From: Brachycybe producta
Lineage: Eukaryota; Arthropoda; Diplopoda; Playtdesmida; Andrognathidae
Assembly (NCBI GenBank): GCA_036925085.1
Contig: JAUPFP010000002.1
Location: 7,475,890 to 7,539,889 of the forward strand
Direction: 5' to 3'
Length of the DNA stretch: 64,000 bases
Translations under genes and position numbers: made by a program
In this document: positions 13,731 to 26,144 of the stretch, piece by piece
Layout of the letters: each line of letters starts with the position of its first letter
How positions within the stretch are numbered: the stretch's first letter is position 1
Notes under the pieces: generated by a model
Databases searched by the model: none
What the model was told of the DNA's origin: nothing
What the model saw: the letters and a program-made list of their open reading frames with translations, nothing else

Positions 13731-14030
13731 TCTCAATGTGTCACTCAAGGGCCAAAATTTTGTGTTTTTTTATCGAAAACGCTGATTAGAGGCTAGTTGT
13801 CTTCTTTCTACCTGTTTGTTGTCAACTAGAAAGTTCTAGCCTTTAACTAGTGTTTTTGAATTGGTTTAATTAACTGCATAAAATTTATCAACCAAAAATA
13901 CTTGTTAGAGGCTCAAATCTAGGAGCACTCTGTGTTAATTGAAGGCCAATTAACCTAAATTATCCTAGAGTTGTGAGCCTCTAATTAGTCTCTCTAGTGG
14001 CTGAAAGTCATAACTTTTTCGTCTTAGAGA
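13731..14030. repeat. diverged MITE-like repeat (relative of 26145-26438)
   Basis: The left edge reads GATGTTTCTCAATGTGTCAC and parallels the left end of the 26145-26438 element. Several internal GAGGCTAGTTG and GCCTCTAATTAG motifs occur as mutual inverted repeats. The right boundary is approximate because the terminal repeat is degraded there. Confidence 0.45.
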
Positions 14031-15815
14031 TTTCTAATGGTTTTGCATTAAAAAATCTTAAATATCGGCGCTGATACATTCGGTTTGCCGATGTATCAGT
14101 CGATCCCCACTAGTTTATTAACATTTAATAACTTTATAAAAATTGTATATCAATTAATTTTATTTTTCTACATTTACATTAAGAGATATTTTTAAGAATC
14201 ACATTTCAAATGTTTATCTTTTATTGTTTCTGAAATTAAACAATAAGAGTGTGCCACCCATGTACAGGCCTGACAAGTGGGTGGTGGAGAGTGGGGATTT
14301 TTTCTTGATCTCGGACTTGCCTAATGGTCCCGGGAATATTTTTAAAATTGATTAAAAAAAATTCTGAAATTTTTTTTTTATTTTTTTTATAATTCAATTT
14401 TTTTTTACACTTTTTGCAATGTCATCTATTGATAAAATTGAGAAAAAATCTCATGATTTGTGGTCACTTGGTGAAAGTCTACTGTGAAAAAACGTCTTAT
14501 AAAAAATTGAAGCTGATTTATTTTTAATTAGTTACCATTCAACTGATTTGTTTTTGGGAAACAAAGATTTTTCATATTAAATACAAAATTTCGTTTTAAT
14601 TGCATATTTATTATTGTATGTATTTTTAATAAAAAAAAGTAGATAGCTTCCTACAGCAGACAGTAGAAATTCAGTGTTAAAAGGGGCTTGGTGTGATAAT
14701 TTACCTCGGGGCCCGAGCTGGCTCTCTACGGCCCCGCCCAAGTATACCTTAGGCTGAGCCGTTTGTTCTGAGACATACTGTATTGCAATTTTCTTTAGAG
14801 ATCCTATAGTTTGGTAATAAGTGAAAATGGAATTTTTGGGTGTGTCTTAACAGCTATTTTCACTTCTATAATGTTAGTATGGATGGATATTAGGTTAAAA
14901 TAGAAGAAATATGTTCCTGTTCTTTTCCTTATTTATAATGTCTATGTGTGTGTCGGTATAAATAACATTTTATTGGAGTAATTTTCTGAATGAAAACAAA
15001 AGAGAAAATTCAAATTACTCCCCATATTACATCAAATTGTTACTTATATTTGAAAATAATTTTTAAGAAAAAGAAGATATTGAAATCGTATTAGAAACTA
15101 GAAGAGTAAAGGAACCATCACTTAAGATGATTTTTATTTTCATATATCATTAAAATAAAATTTCTATTCCACAATTACTATTTTTTAATCTTGTCTGAAT
15201 ATTTTAAAATTGAAATATCGTCATTTTCAAATTGCCATATAAAATGTTTATTTTCAAAGATGATTTTTATTAACATGCAAAATCTCCTTAGGTGGTTTAT
15301 GAACTATTCTTAGTTTCTTAACCAATAAAAATGTCTAATTTCTTGTTTATGTTGCTTTTTAAAAGTAGATATTTAACTAAAGTTCTATTCCATTGTTCTT
15401 ATTCGTTTGCATGTTTTGCAATTTAGTTGTTAAATAAATTTCTTAAAACATGCAAATGCAATTTAGTAATATATTACATACAGTATATTGAAATATTCAC
15501 GTAAGCCCAAATGTTAAAACTTTGTCACAACAACAATAATAATAACATCACAAAAACGAACTATTGAGCCTCTTAACATTTCTCTTAACACTTGCAATAA
15601 ATCGTTCTTATGTTTTTTAAGGATCTCAAAAGGAATTACGTTTTTATGTATTTCTTTTGAAGTTCATCTTTTTTTTCAATAATGAGAATTCTTAAGTCGG
15701 TTTTTTGTTGTTTTTTTTTTCTTTCTTATTACATTGCAAGCTTATTTAAGGCCCAAATTCATGAAAGAAACTTAGGGTCGTATTCTTAATTTGTGCTTTG
15801 AGATGAGTACTGATT
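14031..15815. other. gene-poor AT-rich DNA
   Basis: No gene or clear repeat boundary. Two small GC-richer patches (about 14260-14335 and 14700-14760) stand out from the AT-rich background but carry no supportable reading frame. Confidence 0.5.
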
Positions 15816-16283
15816 CAGCTCAGCTAGGCAATTGTTTCGCTTAGAAAGTGGTTCACCATACATTTTGATTAAAATCAAAGCAAATGTCTGTCTTTGTGAC
15901 TAACATGAGTTTGGGTAATTAAGTTTTAGCATATGCTAATGTATCTTCTAGTATCTGCTAATCAGCTCAGCTAGGCAATTGTTTCGCTTAAAAGTGGTTC
16001 AATACACATTTCATACATTTTGATTAAAATCAAAGCAAATGTCTATCTATCTTTGTGATTAACATGAGTTTTGGGTAATTATTAAGTTTAGCATATATGC
16101 TAATGCATCTTCTAGCATCTGCTAATCGGCTCAGCTAGGCAACTGTTTAGCTTAGAAAGTGGTTCCTCTCACATTTCATATATGTTGATTAAAATCAAAG
16201 CAAGTGTCTATCTTTGTGTCTAAGATGAGTTTTGGGTAATTAAGTTTTAGCACATGCTATTGCCTCTTCTATCATCTGCTAAT
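15816..16283 (+). repeat. three tandem copies of a ~150-165 bp unit
   Basis: Copies start at about 15816, 15963 and 16127, each opening with GGCTCAGCTAGGCAA or CAGCTCAGCTAGGCAA and closing near ATCTGCTAAT. Shared internal blocks include GATTAAAATCAAAGCAA and GGGTAATTAAG. Substitutions and small indels between copies indicate an old local duplication. No coding potential. Confidence 0.85.
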
Positions 16284-19200
16284 CTCATTAAGGTTATGAA
16301 AGCTCACGAGTTTAGCAATATCTTTGACTTAGCAGTCATTATGAATACACGACTCTTAGCACTTGAACATTCTAAGCAAGCATTCGACATAGAAAACTAC
16401 TCTTAAACAGATCTTGAACAGGTTTTTTTTTCTTATGTTGGAACCGTGCTCAAAGGATTTAAGTTGAAATTTAAATGAATTTAACTGAATTTGGGCCTTA
16501 GTGGTTAGTTAGCATTTTAGTCACTCTGTACTATTGGAATTATTCTGACTGAGATTTTTTTTATAGGAACAGCAGCATAGACTCAATAATATTGACACAT
16601 TCATTATACATAGAAAGAGTTTGGCAGAGTTTTCCCCACCCTCTTCCTCCCCAGTCATTCAAACTATCTTCTTATTAGAAAAAAAAGCTATAAGAAGATA
16701 TTTCTTTAATCTTCTTCTTCAATACATTGTTAGTTAATGGCGTGTCTTTTTTTCTTTTCCCTTTTGTCTCTTTTTTTGTCTTGCATTACTTAAGCAACAC
16801 ATTTTCAAAATTTGTCAAGCCTTTAGGGTCCTATGAACCAACTAAACTTATTTCATGCTAAAGTTGAGTCAAACATGAAAAGACTAGGTTTCTCAAACTT
16901 GTGAGCCCTAATGAGCACAAATTTCCCAATTTTCATTTTAAAAATTAAAGAAAAAAATTATTACACTTGAACTTTTTAACCCTCAGAGTAGATATCAGAC
17001 ATAGCCCTTAAGAAAATATGGGCCTCCCTGCTCAGAGGGTTTACTTAATGTGTTTTTCTTGGTAAGTTTGAGCTTTAATTCTGAGTTAAAATGTTGTACT
17101 TGGAATTTTCTTAGTAAAATAGTTTGAGTATAAGGCTAAATTGCCTCTTTTGGATACGTAAAAGGGATACAATTTGTCCCAAATTTATATTTATACTAAT
17201 GGGCCTACTGTGTAAAATTCATTTGGTTAAGTGGTACGCAAATGTTTATGTATGAGCTTAACTTGTAAGCCTTATTATAATATGTATTATGCTGAAAGCA
17301 TAGAAATTATTTTGGTGTTTAATGTTTATTCTTAGATTCTCCAAAAAGTTTGACAAGATATTAAAAAATATAAAAAAAATATTAAGATTTTTTAAAGAAT
17401 TTTCGATTTGGGTAGTTGTAATTTTTTTCCTCTTTATGTGGGTCTGTTTTCAGTAGTCAAAATATGAGGTTCACCATGCTCTTTATTTAACCTGGTAATT
17501 TAAATGAGATGTAAGTTTAATTTAACCAAATGTCTCTAGCTCAAAGCAATACACAATTTCAATGTACCTAATGATGTGCAAATATTAATTTATGGTTTAC
17601 TTTAAAGTGAGTATAAGGCAAAAAGGAGTTTATTTTTCACCTCAACTGATCTCGACAATAAAATTGGTGGGCCACATTTATCTTATCATTATTTTTCTCC
17701 TAATTCTGCACAAAAAATGGAAATTACTACATAAGCTATTTTACAACTGGTTCAATTTTGTAGCAGTTAAATGATTTTGACCAAATGGAAACCACAGGCC
17801 AGAGAAGTGGTGGGTCAATTGGCATGGGCCTAAGCTTTTTAGGGAGCCTACTCACCCTGGTATTAAACCTGGAAAGAAATCCCTAGAGGCTAAAGCTTAA
17901 CTAAAATTTCTGAAATGATTGTTTTCAGAATTGTTTTCTTCTGAAAAGATGTTAAATTTCAGAAGTTTCTGAAATGAAAAACTGAAAAAAAAAACAGGAA
18001 CTGGAATTATATATAAAAAAAAGTGTTTGCAAACTAGCACTGTAGCAGTGTTGACCGTAACCAAATATAGAAGACACAGCGACACTGATACATTACATGC
18101 ATTTATCACTGATTACAAAAATACTTAATGAACAGTTTGAAATTGGGGGGCCTACATTTCCCATTTGACCTGGGTGGCTGGGCCTATCACCAGATTTGCA
18201 CGGCCCTTAGAAACAGGACTTCAAGATCAATTTTTTAAACCAATTTTAAAGTTAATTTTGCTACAAATTTAAATTTAAACATATTTAAAATGTTTATTCT
18301 GATTTTTGAATTTTATGTCAACTTTGAAATCTAAATGTTATTAATACAAACAAAATTCAGCTTTCGAAGTTCAAATAAAATTACTTGTAAGCTTACTTGC
18401 TCAGAACATTTATTTTGACACAAAAAAGCTTTTTTTTTAAAGAAAAGTAGGCCTATTTGCATGCAATGGCATTTTGTCACATTTTGTTGGCTTGATGGAC
18501 ATCATGTGATTATTCCATCATAGCTGCAATGGACTGGATTATCTGATATTTAGGGTTCAAAACGAAATCTAAGCTGGAAATTGGTTTCAGTCAATATCAT
18601 TCACAAAATAAATTCACTGGCTCAAATTTGACAAGCCTAAATGACACATTATTTCATTGAAAATGAACATTCATCTTCAGTGCATTACTAAATCTGCACC
18701 AAGAACGTTAATAATATCTTTGAAAAGAGACCTGAATTTGTCGTTTTTCAGCGATTTTTTTGCAACCTTAAACCTTAAAAGTTACTCATCAAAATGAAAA
18801 TAAACATCATTTTAGAAACATTTTTAAGAAGAAATGTAATGTTTGTTAGAAACTACAATAAGTTTTATGTCCACTTTTGTAATTTCACATCTGTATTAAT
18901 TAATTGTGATGGCAGTAAATTTACTAATGAAGTTAACTAAAAAAAATCTTTCAATGAAAAATGCTTGTTTTCATGATAATTTTCATTTATTATTATTGTA
19001 AAATTTCCAACAAATTTTAAATATCTTCGTTAAGCTAAAGAACATTCAATGATATGATTAAGGACTGATAGAACTCTTTTTTAGAGCAACTTATAAAATA
19101 ATTTCAAGATTTATCTGAAAGTAGAAAACTAAAAAAAAAAGATGCACTAGCTAATTTTCATGAAAATATATTTCAAAATAAACTTTTCACGACCGTATTT

Positions 19201-19421
19201 TTGTTCATAAAAACGTAAAATTTTATGAAATGGTCGTAAAACGTTGATTTGTTAAGGATATCATGAAAATTGTGTATGTACCTTTGCTTACTCTTCTAAT
19301 GTCAAATATATATTGAAACTCATTAATGAGTTATTTAAAAAAAAAGGATTGAACCTGAATAACTGCAGTAAGATTATTTTTTATTGAGTTATGCATAATT
19401 AATATTAATTATGTAACTTAC
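16284..19421. other. AT-rich DNA downstream of the receptor exon
   Basis: On the minus strand this is downstream of the receptor exon's splice donor, so it is probably intron 1. I looked for an exon encoding extracellular loop 2 through TM5-TM7 and found none long enough to recognise. The next exon may be short or beyond the window. Confidence 0.5.
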
Positions 19422-20015
19422 CTGTGGTGTCGAACTAGCTATGCTTACGATCCAGGCAATAGTCAACATAATTTTTCCACGCCTTTGAGCATCGTTCACT
19501 TTTAGTGGATGTAAAATAGCAAAGTACCTATCCAAACTAACACATACTAAGACAGTGGATGATAAGTACAATCCAAAAGCACGACAAAAGAGTAATACTT
19601 TGCAGGCAATATCACCTGCAATCCATCTTACACTAATCCTCCAACCAATTTCCAAAGGAATAATTACAAAAGTGACAATAAGATCAGCAATTGCCAAATG
19701 CATAATCATCATATTAATTCGTGATTTACGATGTCGATTACGAAAAAGTGATGCAAATACGGTTAAATTACCAATTGCTGCAATCACAAAGAGTATACAA
19801 TAAGCGCTTATGATAATAACATAGTGAGTGTTAAATGTCATATTATAAGGATATTCTAATGGAACTGTCATATTTTGAGACACAGTTATTATTGATGAAG
19901 ATGAGGATGATAACGTGGATGATATTGATGGTGATGAATTTGTATTTGTCGCGTTTTCATCACTATCAAAAGCCATTATGACGTCATCTAGTTGTAAAGT
20001 CCGATTACTAGACAT
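19422..20015 (-). CDS. GnRH/AKH/corazonin-type GPCR, first coding exon (partial)
   Basis: This exon encodes 198 residues of a class A peptide receptor, from the extracellular N terminus to the end of TM4. The N-terminal tail has five N-glycosylation sequons (N4, N21, N26, N48, N58) and a poly-Ser tract (about 36-41). TM1 (about 66-90) carries the conserved GN pair, TM2 the LAIAD motif (107-111), and TM3 has C138 for the extracellular disulphide and ends in LDRYFAI with D162-R163-Y164. TM4 contains W188. The stretches [15 protein letters not shown] and LYLSSTVLV are typical of the GnRH/adipokinetic hormone/corazonin receptor superfamily, whose members couple to G proteins at the plasma membrane. 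The exon ends in frame after Pro-Gln at CAG|GTAAGTT, a consensus donor. Exons for TM5-TM7 are not visible. Which of the three ligand groups it belongs to cannot be settled from this exon. Confidence 0.9.
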
Positions 20016-21907
20016 TGCTGATTTGTTTTGTTTTTTTAAAAAAAATTAATTTTGAAGCACTTGTTAATTTATTTTAATTTAATTAAATAGATAAAAAAAT
20101 AACTTTTATGGTAAACTTTAGATTAAAACTTAAGGATATGGTGACTTTTTTCTAAGGTGGGGAAAAACAGATTTTTGTCCGTTTTTTATCCATTGGGTAA
20201 TATCCTTGTGACAGCCATGAAATTATACAATCATTTCATATTGATCCTGTTTTTGATAATAGAGAAGGTTATTTTTTTTCACATTTGAAAGGTCTCTTGA
20301 TGGTACTGCTGCTGCTGTTGCTGCTGCTGTTACTGCTGCTGGTGATATTGGTGATGTTTGTTTGACCAGTACTTTGTTATTATCATGAACAACACCAACC
20401 ACTCCACTCCGCCTGGCCACATGTTACAATATATACATTACAATATTCACTATCTATGTGTGTGTCTGTGTGTGTTGTTAGCTAGCTTTTAGCTAACCTA
20501 TTATGTACTAAAAGAGAGAATGAATGAGAGAGAGAGAGAATTTCTTACTCTTGTAGAGAGTTGAGCTCAAAGCTAAAACTAAATATTGGCTCACATTTGG
20601 CTTGCTTCTAGTCTTTATATAGATTCTGTTTTGAACAAAAAAATACTGCCTCTCTCTCCTCTCTCTGTGTTTCATTGGTTCAGACAAGAATTGCATTGCA
20701 TATTGGGATACTTCGATTCTCTCTTTCTATCGCTTTCTCTTTTTGTGTTTATCAGGGCTTTTTTTTTTGGACCCTTGGGTTGGTCTCTAAGGGCTACATG
20801 TGGCTCGCAGAAGAAAATAAAATTGATAAACTAAAAATTAATATCAGCATTTTAATGTTGCTTTTGATTTGTTTTATGAACACTAACGAGAAATCGATAA
20901 AAAAGTGTGTTGAAAGTAGAACGGTAACTGAATCTCTTGATGATATTTTCATGTTTTTATCTTTGAAAATAAACTTTTTATAATTAAAGAGTTAAAAAAT
21001 CAGTGGTTCATAAACCATGTTAACATACCGAAAATACTCTTTATATGGTTGAGGTACTAACTATCCTTTTAGTTTCTAAAACACTTTCAAGTTTCTTTTA
21101 ATTTTGCTCCGAAAAACCAACTGAAAACAATTAAATTAAATGTTTTACTTTTTTTTAGTTGTAAATCAATTAGAAAGTTATTTATTTTCTTATTTGAAAC
21201 TTCTTTAATGAAGTTTATCTATTTAATTTAAATCTATTAAACAATTTGTTATTAAATACATTTTGCATTTAATTTTAATGTATATACATATAATAGGCTT
21301 AAATAAAGGCTCTTAAATAGGCAACTTGCGTATTTTATCAGGTTTCTTTTATTATTTTTAAATGTTAAGCTTTTAGCTAATTAATCACAAATTTCAATTT
21401 GGAATAGACATTAAAATCTTTTAATTGTAAAGCCATAAAACCAAACAATTTAATGAGAAAATTTGAACAGTCAATAAAGTCAACGAAGTAAAAAAAAAAC
21501 TCTTGAAATCAATAAAAAAAATGTTCAAAAGTAAAATGAAACACTCTTGAGATTGAAGCATAAAATTTTAAAATGGAAACAACTTTCTATTAAAGAACTT
21601 TGTATTTAAAGATTTGTCTAAATATTAAAATTTAATGCTTATTATTCTCAAGAGCGTTTTCGTTTCATCTGTTTTTGAACATTTTTTTATTGATTGTATG
21701 AATTTTTCATTGAAATGTTATCTCTTTCATTGTTTTACTATATTTTAACCAAAGAAAAAACTGCTTTTAAGGCGGTTTTAAAGTGCAAACGTTTCTCGAC
21801 CTTTGGTAATTCTGTTTTTTTTTTTCAGGTGAAAAATTAATATTAACTTGAAAGTATTTTGGAAACTCTATCGCCTAATACCTAGTACACACCTGATAAT
21901 TTAAATG
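20016..21907. other. receptor upstream region with CTG repeat
   Basis: This lies upstream of the receptor start on the minus strand and probably contains its 5' UTR and promoter. It includes a CTG/CAG trinucleotide tract (about 20304-20340), GAGAGA and CTCTCT microsatellites (20528-20540 and about 20650-20668), and otherwise AT-rich sequence. No gene is supportable; an open frame across the CTG tract lacks an ATG and reads as alanine repeat. Confidence 0.5.
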
Positions 21908-22314
21908 TCATTATTATATATATATTAAGCCCCGTCTGTGTGTGTGTGTGATCTAATGCTGTACGAACAAGGACAAAAATCTTGAACCACGTTGGAATTT
22001 ATATAAATTTAAATGAATAAATGAACCGCTTTTTTTTTCTCAAGGTCAACTATATGTTGCACACTCCCCATCCAAGAACCCCATGATATTAAATTGGAGA
22101 GGGGAAAAGGTTGGAAAGTGTAGAAGGGGGAGAGAGAGAAACGTGGAGGGGGGAAAAAGTGGGAGGGGGCCCAGCCTTGTGCCCAGCATTAGAATTTCTT
22201 TCGCTCAGCCCTTTTATGCACGTCATCAATTTCTAATTGGTTTGTTACTTGGTCTAACGTCATAAAAGGGCGGAGGAAAAGAAATTCTAATGCTGGGCAC
22301 AATTGCCTGTGAAT
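21908..22314 (+). mobile_element. Helitron-like non-autonomous element, copy A (3' end missing)
   Basis: The stretch is homologous, in opposite orientation, to 25371-25640 and 29803-30345. It shares a TTAAG...GTCTGTGTGTG start, an ATTTATATAAATTT core beside a CTCAAGGTCAAC segment, a purine-rich GGTTGGAAAGTGTAGAAGG block and an AATTGCCTGTGAAT block. Compared with copy C it lacks the terminal hairpin plus CTAG, and a different dispersed repeat begins directly at its end (22315). Confidence 0.5.
22179..22300. repeat. ~43-bp inverted repeat inside Helitron-like copy A
   Basis: GTGCCCAGCATTAGAATTTC at 22179 is mirrored by its reverse complement ending at 22300. Arms extend about 43 bp (to about 22222 and from about 22258) with a few mismatches, around a spacer of about 35 bp. 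It may be a MITE nested in the larger element. Confidence 0.8.
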
Positions 22315-22498
22315 ATATTGAGTTAATACTTAAATATAATAATATAAACTATTGACAAAATATTGATTAGTATTTCAATTAAAAATATTAATAATAAAGT
22401 CAATTTTTTATTTGGGTTCATGTCCTTAACTGGATTCCGTATAATTCACCTAAACACATTTAATTTGAATTCATTTAACTCATGTGTCTACAAGGTAT
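22315..22498 (+). repeat. dispersed repeat, copy 2
   Basis: Second copy of the 451-637 repeat in the same orientation, ending in CTACAAGGTAT. It abuts the truncated Helitron-like copy A without a gap, so one of the two inserted into or next to the other. Confidence 0.85.
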
Positions 22499-23107
22499 AA
22501 AAGTGTTTTTATGTTGATATCTTTTAAAATTAACTTTCTTTATTAAGTTTGAAAATGGCCCAACTTTAAGCAGACAATTGAGGCCCCGTGCAAAAGTTAA
22601 ACAAAAATTTTAAAAAATGTATATATGTACAAATGTTCATGGTACAAAAAGAAAATGTTTGCACTTTGCATTTGCACTCATAACGTTCTTTTTTTTCTAA
22701 AAAGACATAATGTACACTTGTAAAATCATAACGGTGCATGAACTATTTGCTACTAAAGAACAGATGCTGAATTCGGTTTGGACGTGCAACATCCCTGGCC
22801 AAATGTATAGTTATATCCAGATACAATTCATTATGTCCGACAAAGATATTGTCAAGTCGCTGGATACTTGTGTCTGGCGATTATTCCCTGGTATCTACTA
22901 GGCTTTAAGAGTAAAAATAAATACAATTTATAAAAGACTAGAATAACGCCTGTACAATGTATGGGAGTTTAGCAATACTTAAACTAATGGGGGTGCTTGA
23001 TGATAACGTCTAAAACCTTGAATAGCCAATCACAGTGTTAGTTACAGGGTTACCGTCTGTTCAACCAAATTATTTATTAGATAGTTACAATTACAATAAG
23101 TACTCTG
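22499..23107. other. intergenic DNA and probable LINE 3' UTR
   Basis: No gene is supported. The part next to 23108 is in the position expected for the 3' untranslated region of the minus-strand LINE fragment. Confidence 0.4.
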
Positions 23108-23377
23108 CTAGCAGCCAAATAGGCCTATGGCAGAGGGACGTAAGAGTCCACATGCAGCATTAAGCATTGTCAAGCACATATACATGCAGATATATAAAAA
23201 CAAAATGAATATACAAATGTCAATCCCACAAACAAAATTATCCCCATTCACCACTGCCTCAGGAAGAGAGTCCCATTGTCTTATAACTCTAGGAAAAAAA
23301 GACCAATAATATGAATCTGTCCTAGCAAAAATCTTCCTAATTTTTTTTAGAGTGGTCACCCCTCTTAGATAGGGTCC
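23108..23377 (-). pseudogene. non-LTR retrotransposon (LINE) reverse-transcriptase C-terminal remnant
   Basis: On the minus strand the conceptual product contains FFPRVIRQWDSLPEAVV preceded by an RTDSYYWS segment. This matches the very conserved C-terminal tail of metazoan CR1/L2/Jockey-type LINE proteins, in which an SFFPRTIRxWNxLP motif closes the ORF2 polypeptide. Upstream residues GPYLRGVTTLKKI extend the match a little before frame and similarity fade. After about VNGDNFVCG the sequence no longer looks like a LINE. This is a 5'-truncated dead copy, the usual outcome of LINE insertion. The family (CR1, L2 or Rex/Jockey) is not decided. Confidence 0.75.
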
Positions 23378-25370
23378 AAAGGAGACCCGAGCACTAAAAA
23401 GCTTAGAGGCCCTTCTTGGCTTAATCTGGCTCTATTTCACTGTGCTCTTCATATTTTTTTGTAAAAAAAAAAGCTGTTCCAACTCTGGGCTTCAATATGG
23501 GAAAAAAAATACATTTTGCTTGTGGCTCAAATAAAGTTTTAAATTTTGGCTCATTTGAAATGTAAAGTTGGAAAGTTCTGCCCTTATTTTACTGATCTTT
23601 TATATTTTTTTTGCCTATTTAATCCGAGCTTGCTTTCTTTTTTTTCTCTACATCTATTTCCCAGGGCTCAAATATTCTCACAGTCAATATGTATGATAGT
23701 AAAATGTGTATGGATTTTTTTCTTCTTCTTCTTCTTCTTCCCTTTCTCCACTTTAATATTTATTTATTGCCAAAATCCACAGTGTTCAATAAAATGGCCT
23801 ACAACACATTTTTTATTAAACATTTTTTATATGTATGTAGCCTAGTTGATGCCTTTTTTATTAGCACACTGGATTACATATATTATAGAAGTAGAATCGG
23901 AAATAATATTTCATTTTGTTTTGTATTTTTGGTATCACAAGGTGTTACGGTCAACAACAAAAAATGAAACACTATGTTTCTAAAAATAAATTAGTAATTT
24001 AATATAATATAATTTTTTTTATATTTAGATAATTAATTCATCATTTGTATGTTATAGACACTATTAGCAATTTATTATTGCAGTATAAAATATGAAACAT
24101 TCTTTAGAATTATCACCACAGGTGTCTTTTATCATAGTTGAATTTTTGACACCATTGATGATGGGGTTCACATGGTTTAATCAAATAATTTTAATCATGG
24201 TTAAGTTTTTAGTTAAAATGGATGCGATTATTGAGTTTAAAAATCACGTGATTAATTCCTGTATTTTTTTTAAAAAACGGGGTTTAAAATATAAGCTAAG
24301 CTTAGAAAAAAGCTTATTTTGAAAGATATCAACATGAAAATAACGATTAAAAGTGACTTGAGCCTATACCTTCTAGTTTCTAAAATACGTCTGAGTTTCT
24401 CTTCATTTTTGCGTCTGAAATACAGAATAATTAATTGTTCGAGAGGCGTTTATTTTTTTACGTTTTTAAAATATCAATTGTCGTTTTTTTTTCAGTCTTC
24501 TTTTGACAATTTATTCTTAAAATGCCACAAACGTCTTCGCTTTTTAAAAAAAAATATCCACGTGAAATTACCTTACTATTTTTTTTTTTTACTATTCTAG
24601 TTTTTTAATGCAATTTTCAAAATGAAAATCCTAATGATTTGATGAAAAAACCCTCATAATTTAATCAATGAAAATTCTGATTTGCCTAAATCTGTTATTG
24701 ACACATAATGTGATTTATTTACGATATTCAAAAGTAACATCAGGGTGTCTCTTATAGAGCTCCCTGTATCTAAAATGAATCTGATGTATTTTCTATTTAA
24801 AATAAATGAGCAGATGTGAATATTGGAAATTGAAAATTTTAAAAAGAAAAAAAAAATACAGATACAAATAGAAACATAATTAATATATAGATTTTGATGA
24901 GTTTTATTTTTAAAAAAAACGTTTTTTTTTTGTTTCAGTTAGCAACACAATGTAGAAAGTATAATAATTATTTTAAATATATTTGTTCTTGAAGTCATTT
25001 TGTTTTAATTGATCAGCTGTATCATCGTCATCATTTAAGTACATAATAAAAAGGGATCTCTGCAATGTAGGCTACTATGGCCCCATCTATGGGATTTTAT
25101 GGAAACATCAGTCTACTATTGTGTGCTCAATTTACGCCCGAGTTTTCAAAAAAGGACGGTTGGCACTTTGAATCCTTTGAGCACCCAGGCTCCACCATAG
25201 AACAAACTCTTGTTTAAGGCTTTGAAGTAAAAATGTCTTTCTACTTGTCTGTCTACTTGTAAAATAAATACAGAAGAAAATAAACACAGGAAAAGATGAA
25301 CTTCAAACATAAAATTGAAAGTGTTTTACAAACTAGAAAATAAATATAGTAAATGAACAATATTAAGATA
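23378..25370. other. gene-poor AT-rich DNA
   Basis: No gene seen. Contains CTT-rich (about 23720) and poly-T runs. Open frames here are low complexity. Confidence 0.5.
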
Positions 25371-25640
25371 CTAGTGGGGTCCTAAAGAACGGGAGCGTCT
25401 AGTTTAATTTTGTGTCAATGTCCGGTTGTCATGAAGTAATTTGCCTTGACCGTTTGCATTTTTTATAAGCACCTTTAATATTGTTTGAATTCTTGGATCA
25501 GGAGAGCGCAACATAAAGTTGATTTTGAGAAAAAACCGGTTCATTTAAATTTAAATAAATTCCGACGTGTTTAAACATTTTTGTCCTTGTTTGTACAACG
25601 TTATACACAGACAAAGCTTAATATACAATATATAAAATTC
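25371..25640 (-). mobile_element. Helitron-like non-autonomous element, copy B
   Basis: It begins on the plus strand with CTAGTGGGGT directly after an A, exactly as copy C does at 29803, and shares the GAACGGGAGCG vicinity, a GTTGATTTTGAGAAAAAACC segment, an ATTTAAATAAATTCCGACGTG core and an ACACAGACAAAGCTTAATAT end. Read on the minus strand, the element would terminate in CTAG followed by T, as Helitrons do. The subterminal hairpin is degraded in this copy. Confidence 0.5.
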
Positions 25641-26144
25641 TCATGTTAATCTCTTTAAATCCAGATAAGTTTTGTTTTATGCAGTAGGTCAGATTTATCT
25701 CAGGTTAAAGATTAATCATATCTCTTCAACCATTTCATGCATTTTGAAATTTTGAAAAATGTTCGGTCAATTTTATAGTTCTTTTTATATCTCCTCCATA
25801 GAATTCTTGTTAGTATTTCCAGTAGATTTCAATGTATAGTCGCTAACGTTTTTGACCTTTTTACTGTCCTACCAGTTATTGGGTTAAAACTAACCTTTTT
25901 ATTGCAGTTAGAAAACAAATAAATATAAAAACTAGGTTTTTCGGTCAAAGCTTTTATTTCTACTAAGAAATGTTTTTTGTTTGTTTTTGGGACTAAAGGA
26001 GTGTAATTTGTTTTATTTTGTTGAAAAGTACGGCGGATCCTGAACAGGTCATTCAAGGATCCATCAAAATTTGATAGATTTGATAGATAGGTAGATTTTC
26101 TCGTTTCCATAGTTTTTTTTTAAGTTATCATTGGGGCTTTGAGC

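Noticed and set aside
20223-20420. Minus-strand frame with an alanine run upstream of the receptor
   Set aside because: It starts at GTG, the alanines come from a CTG/CAG microsatellite, and it fits 5' UTR or promoter better.
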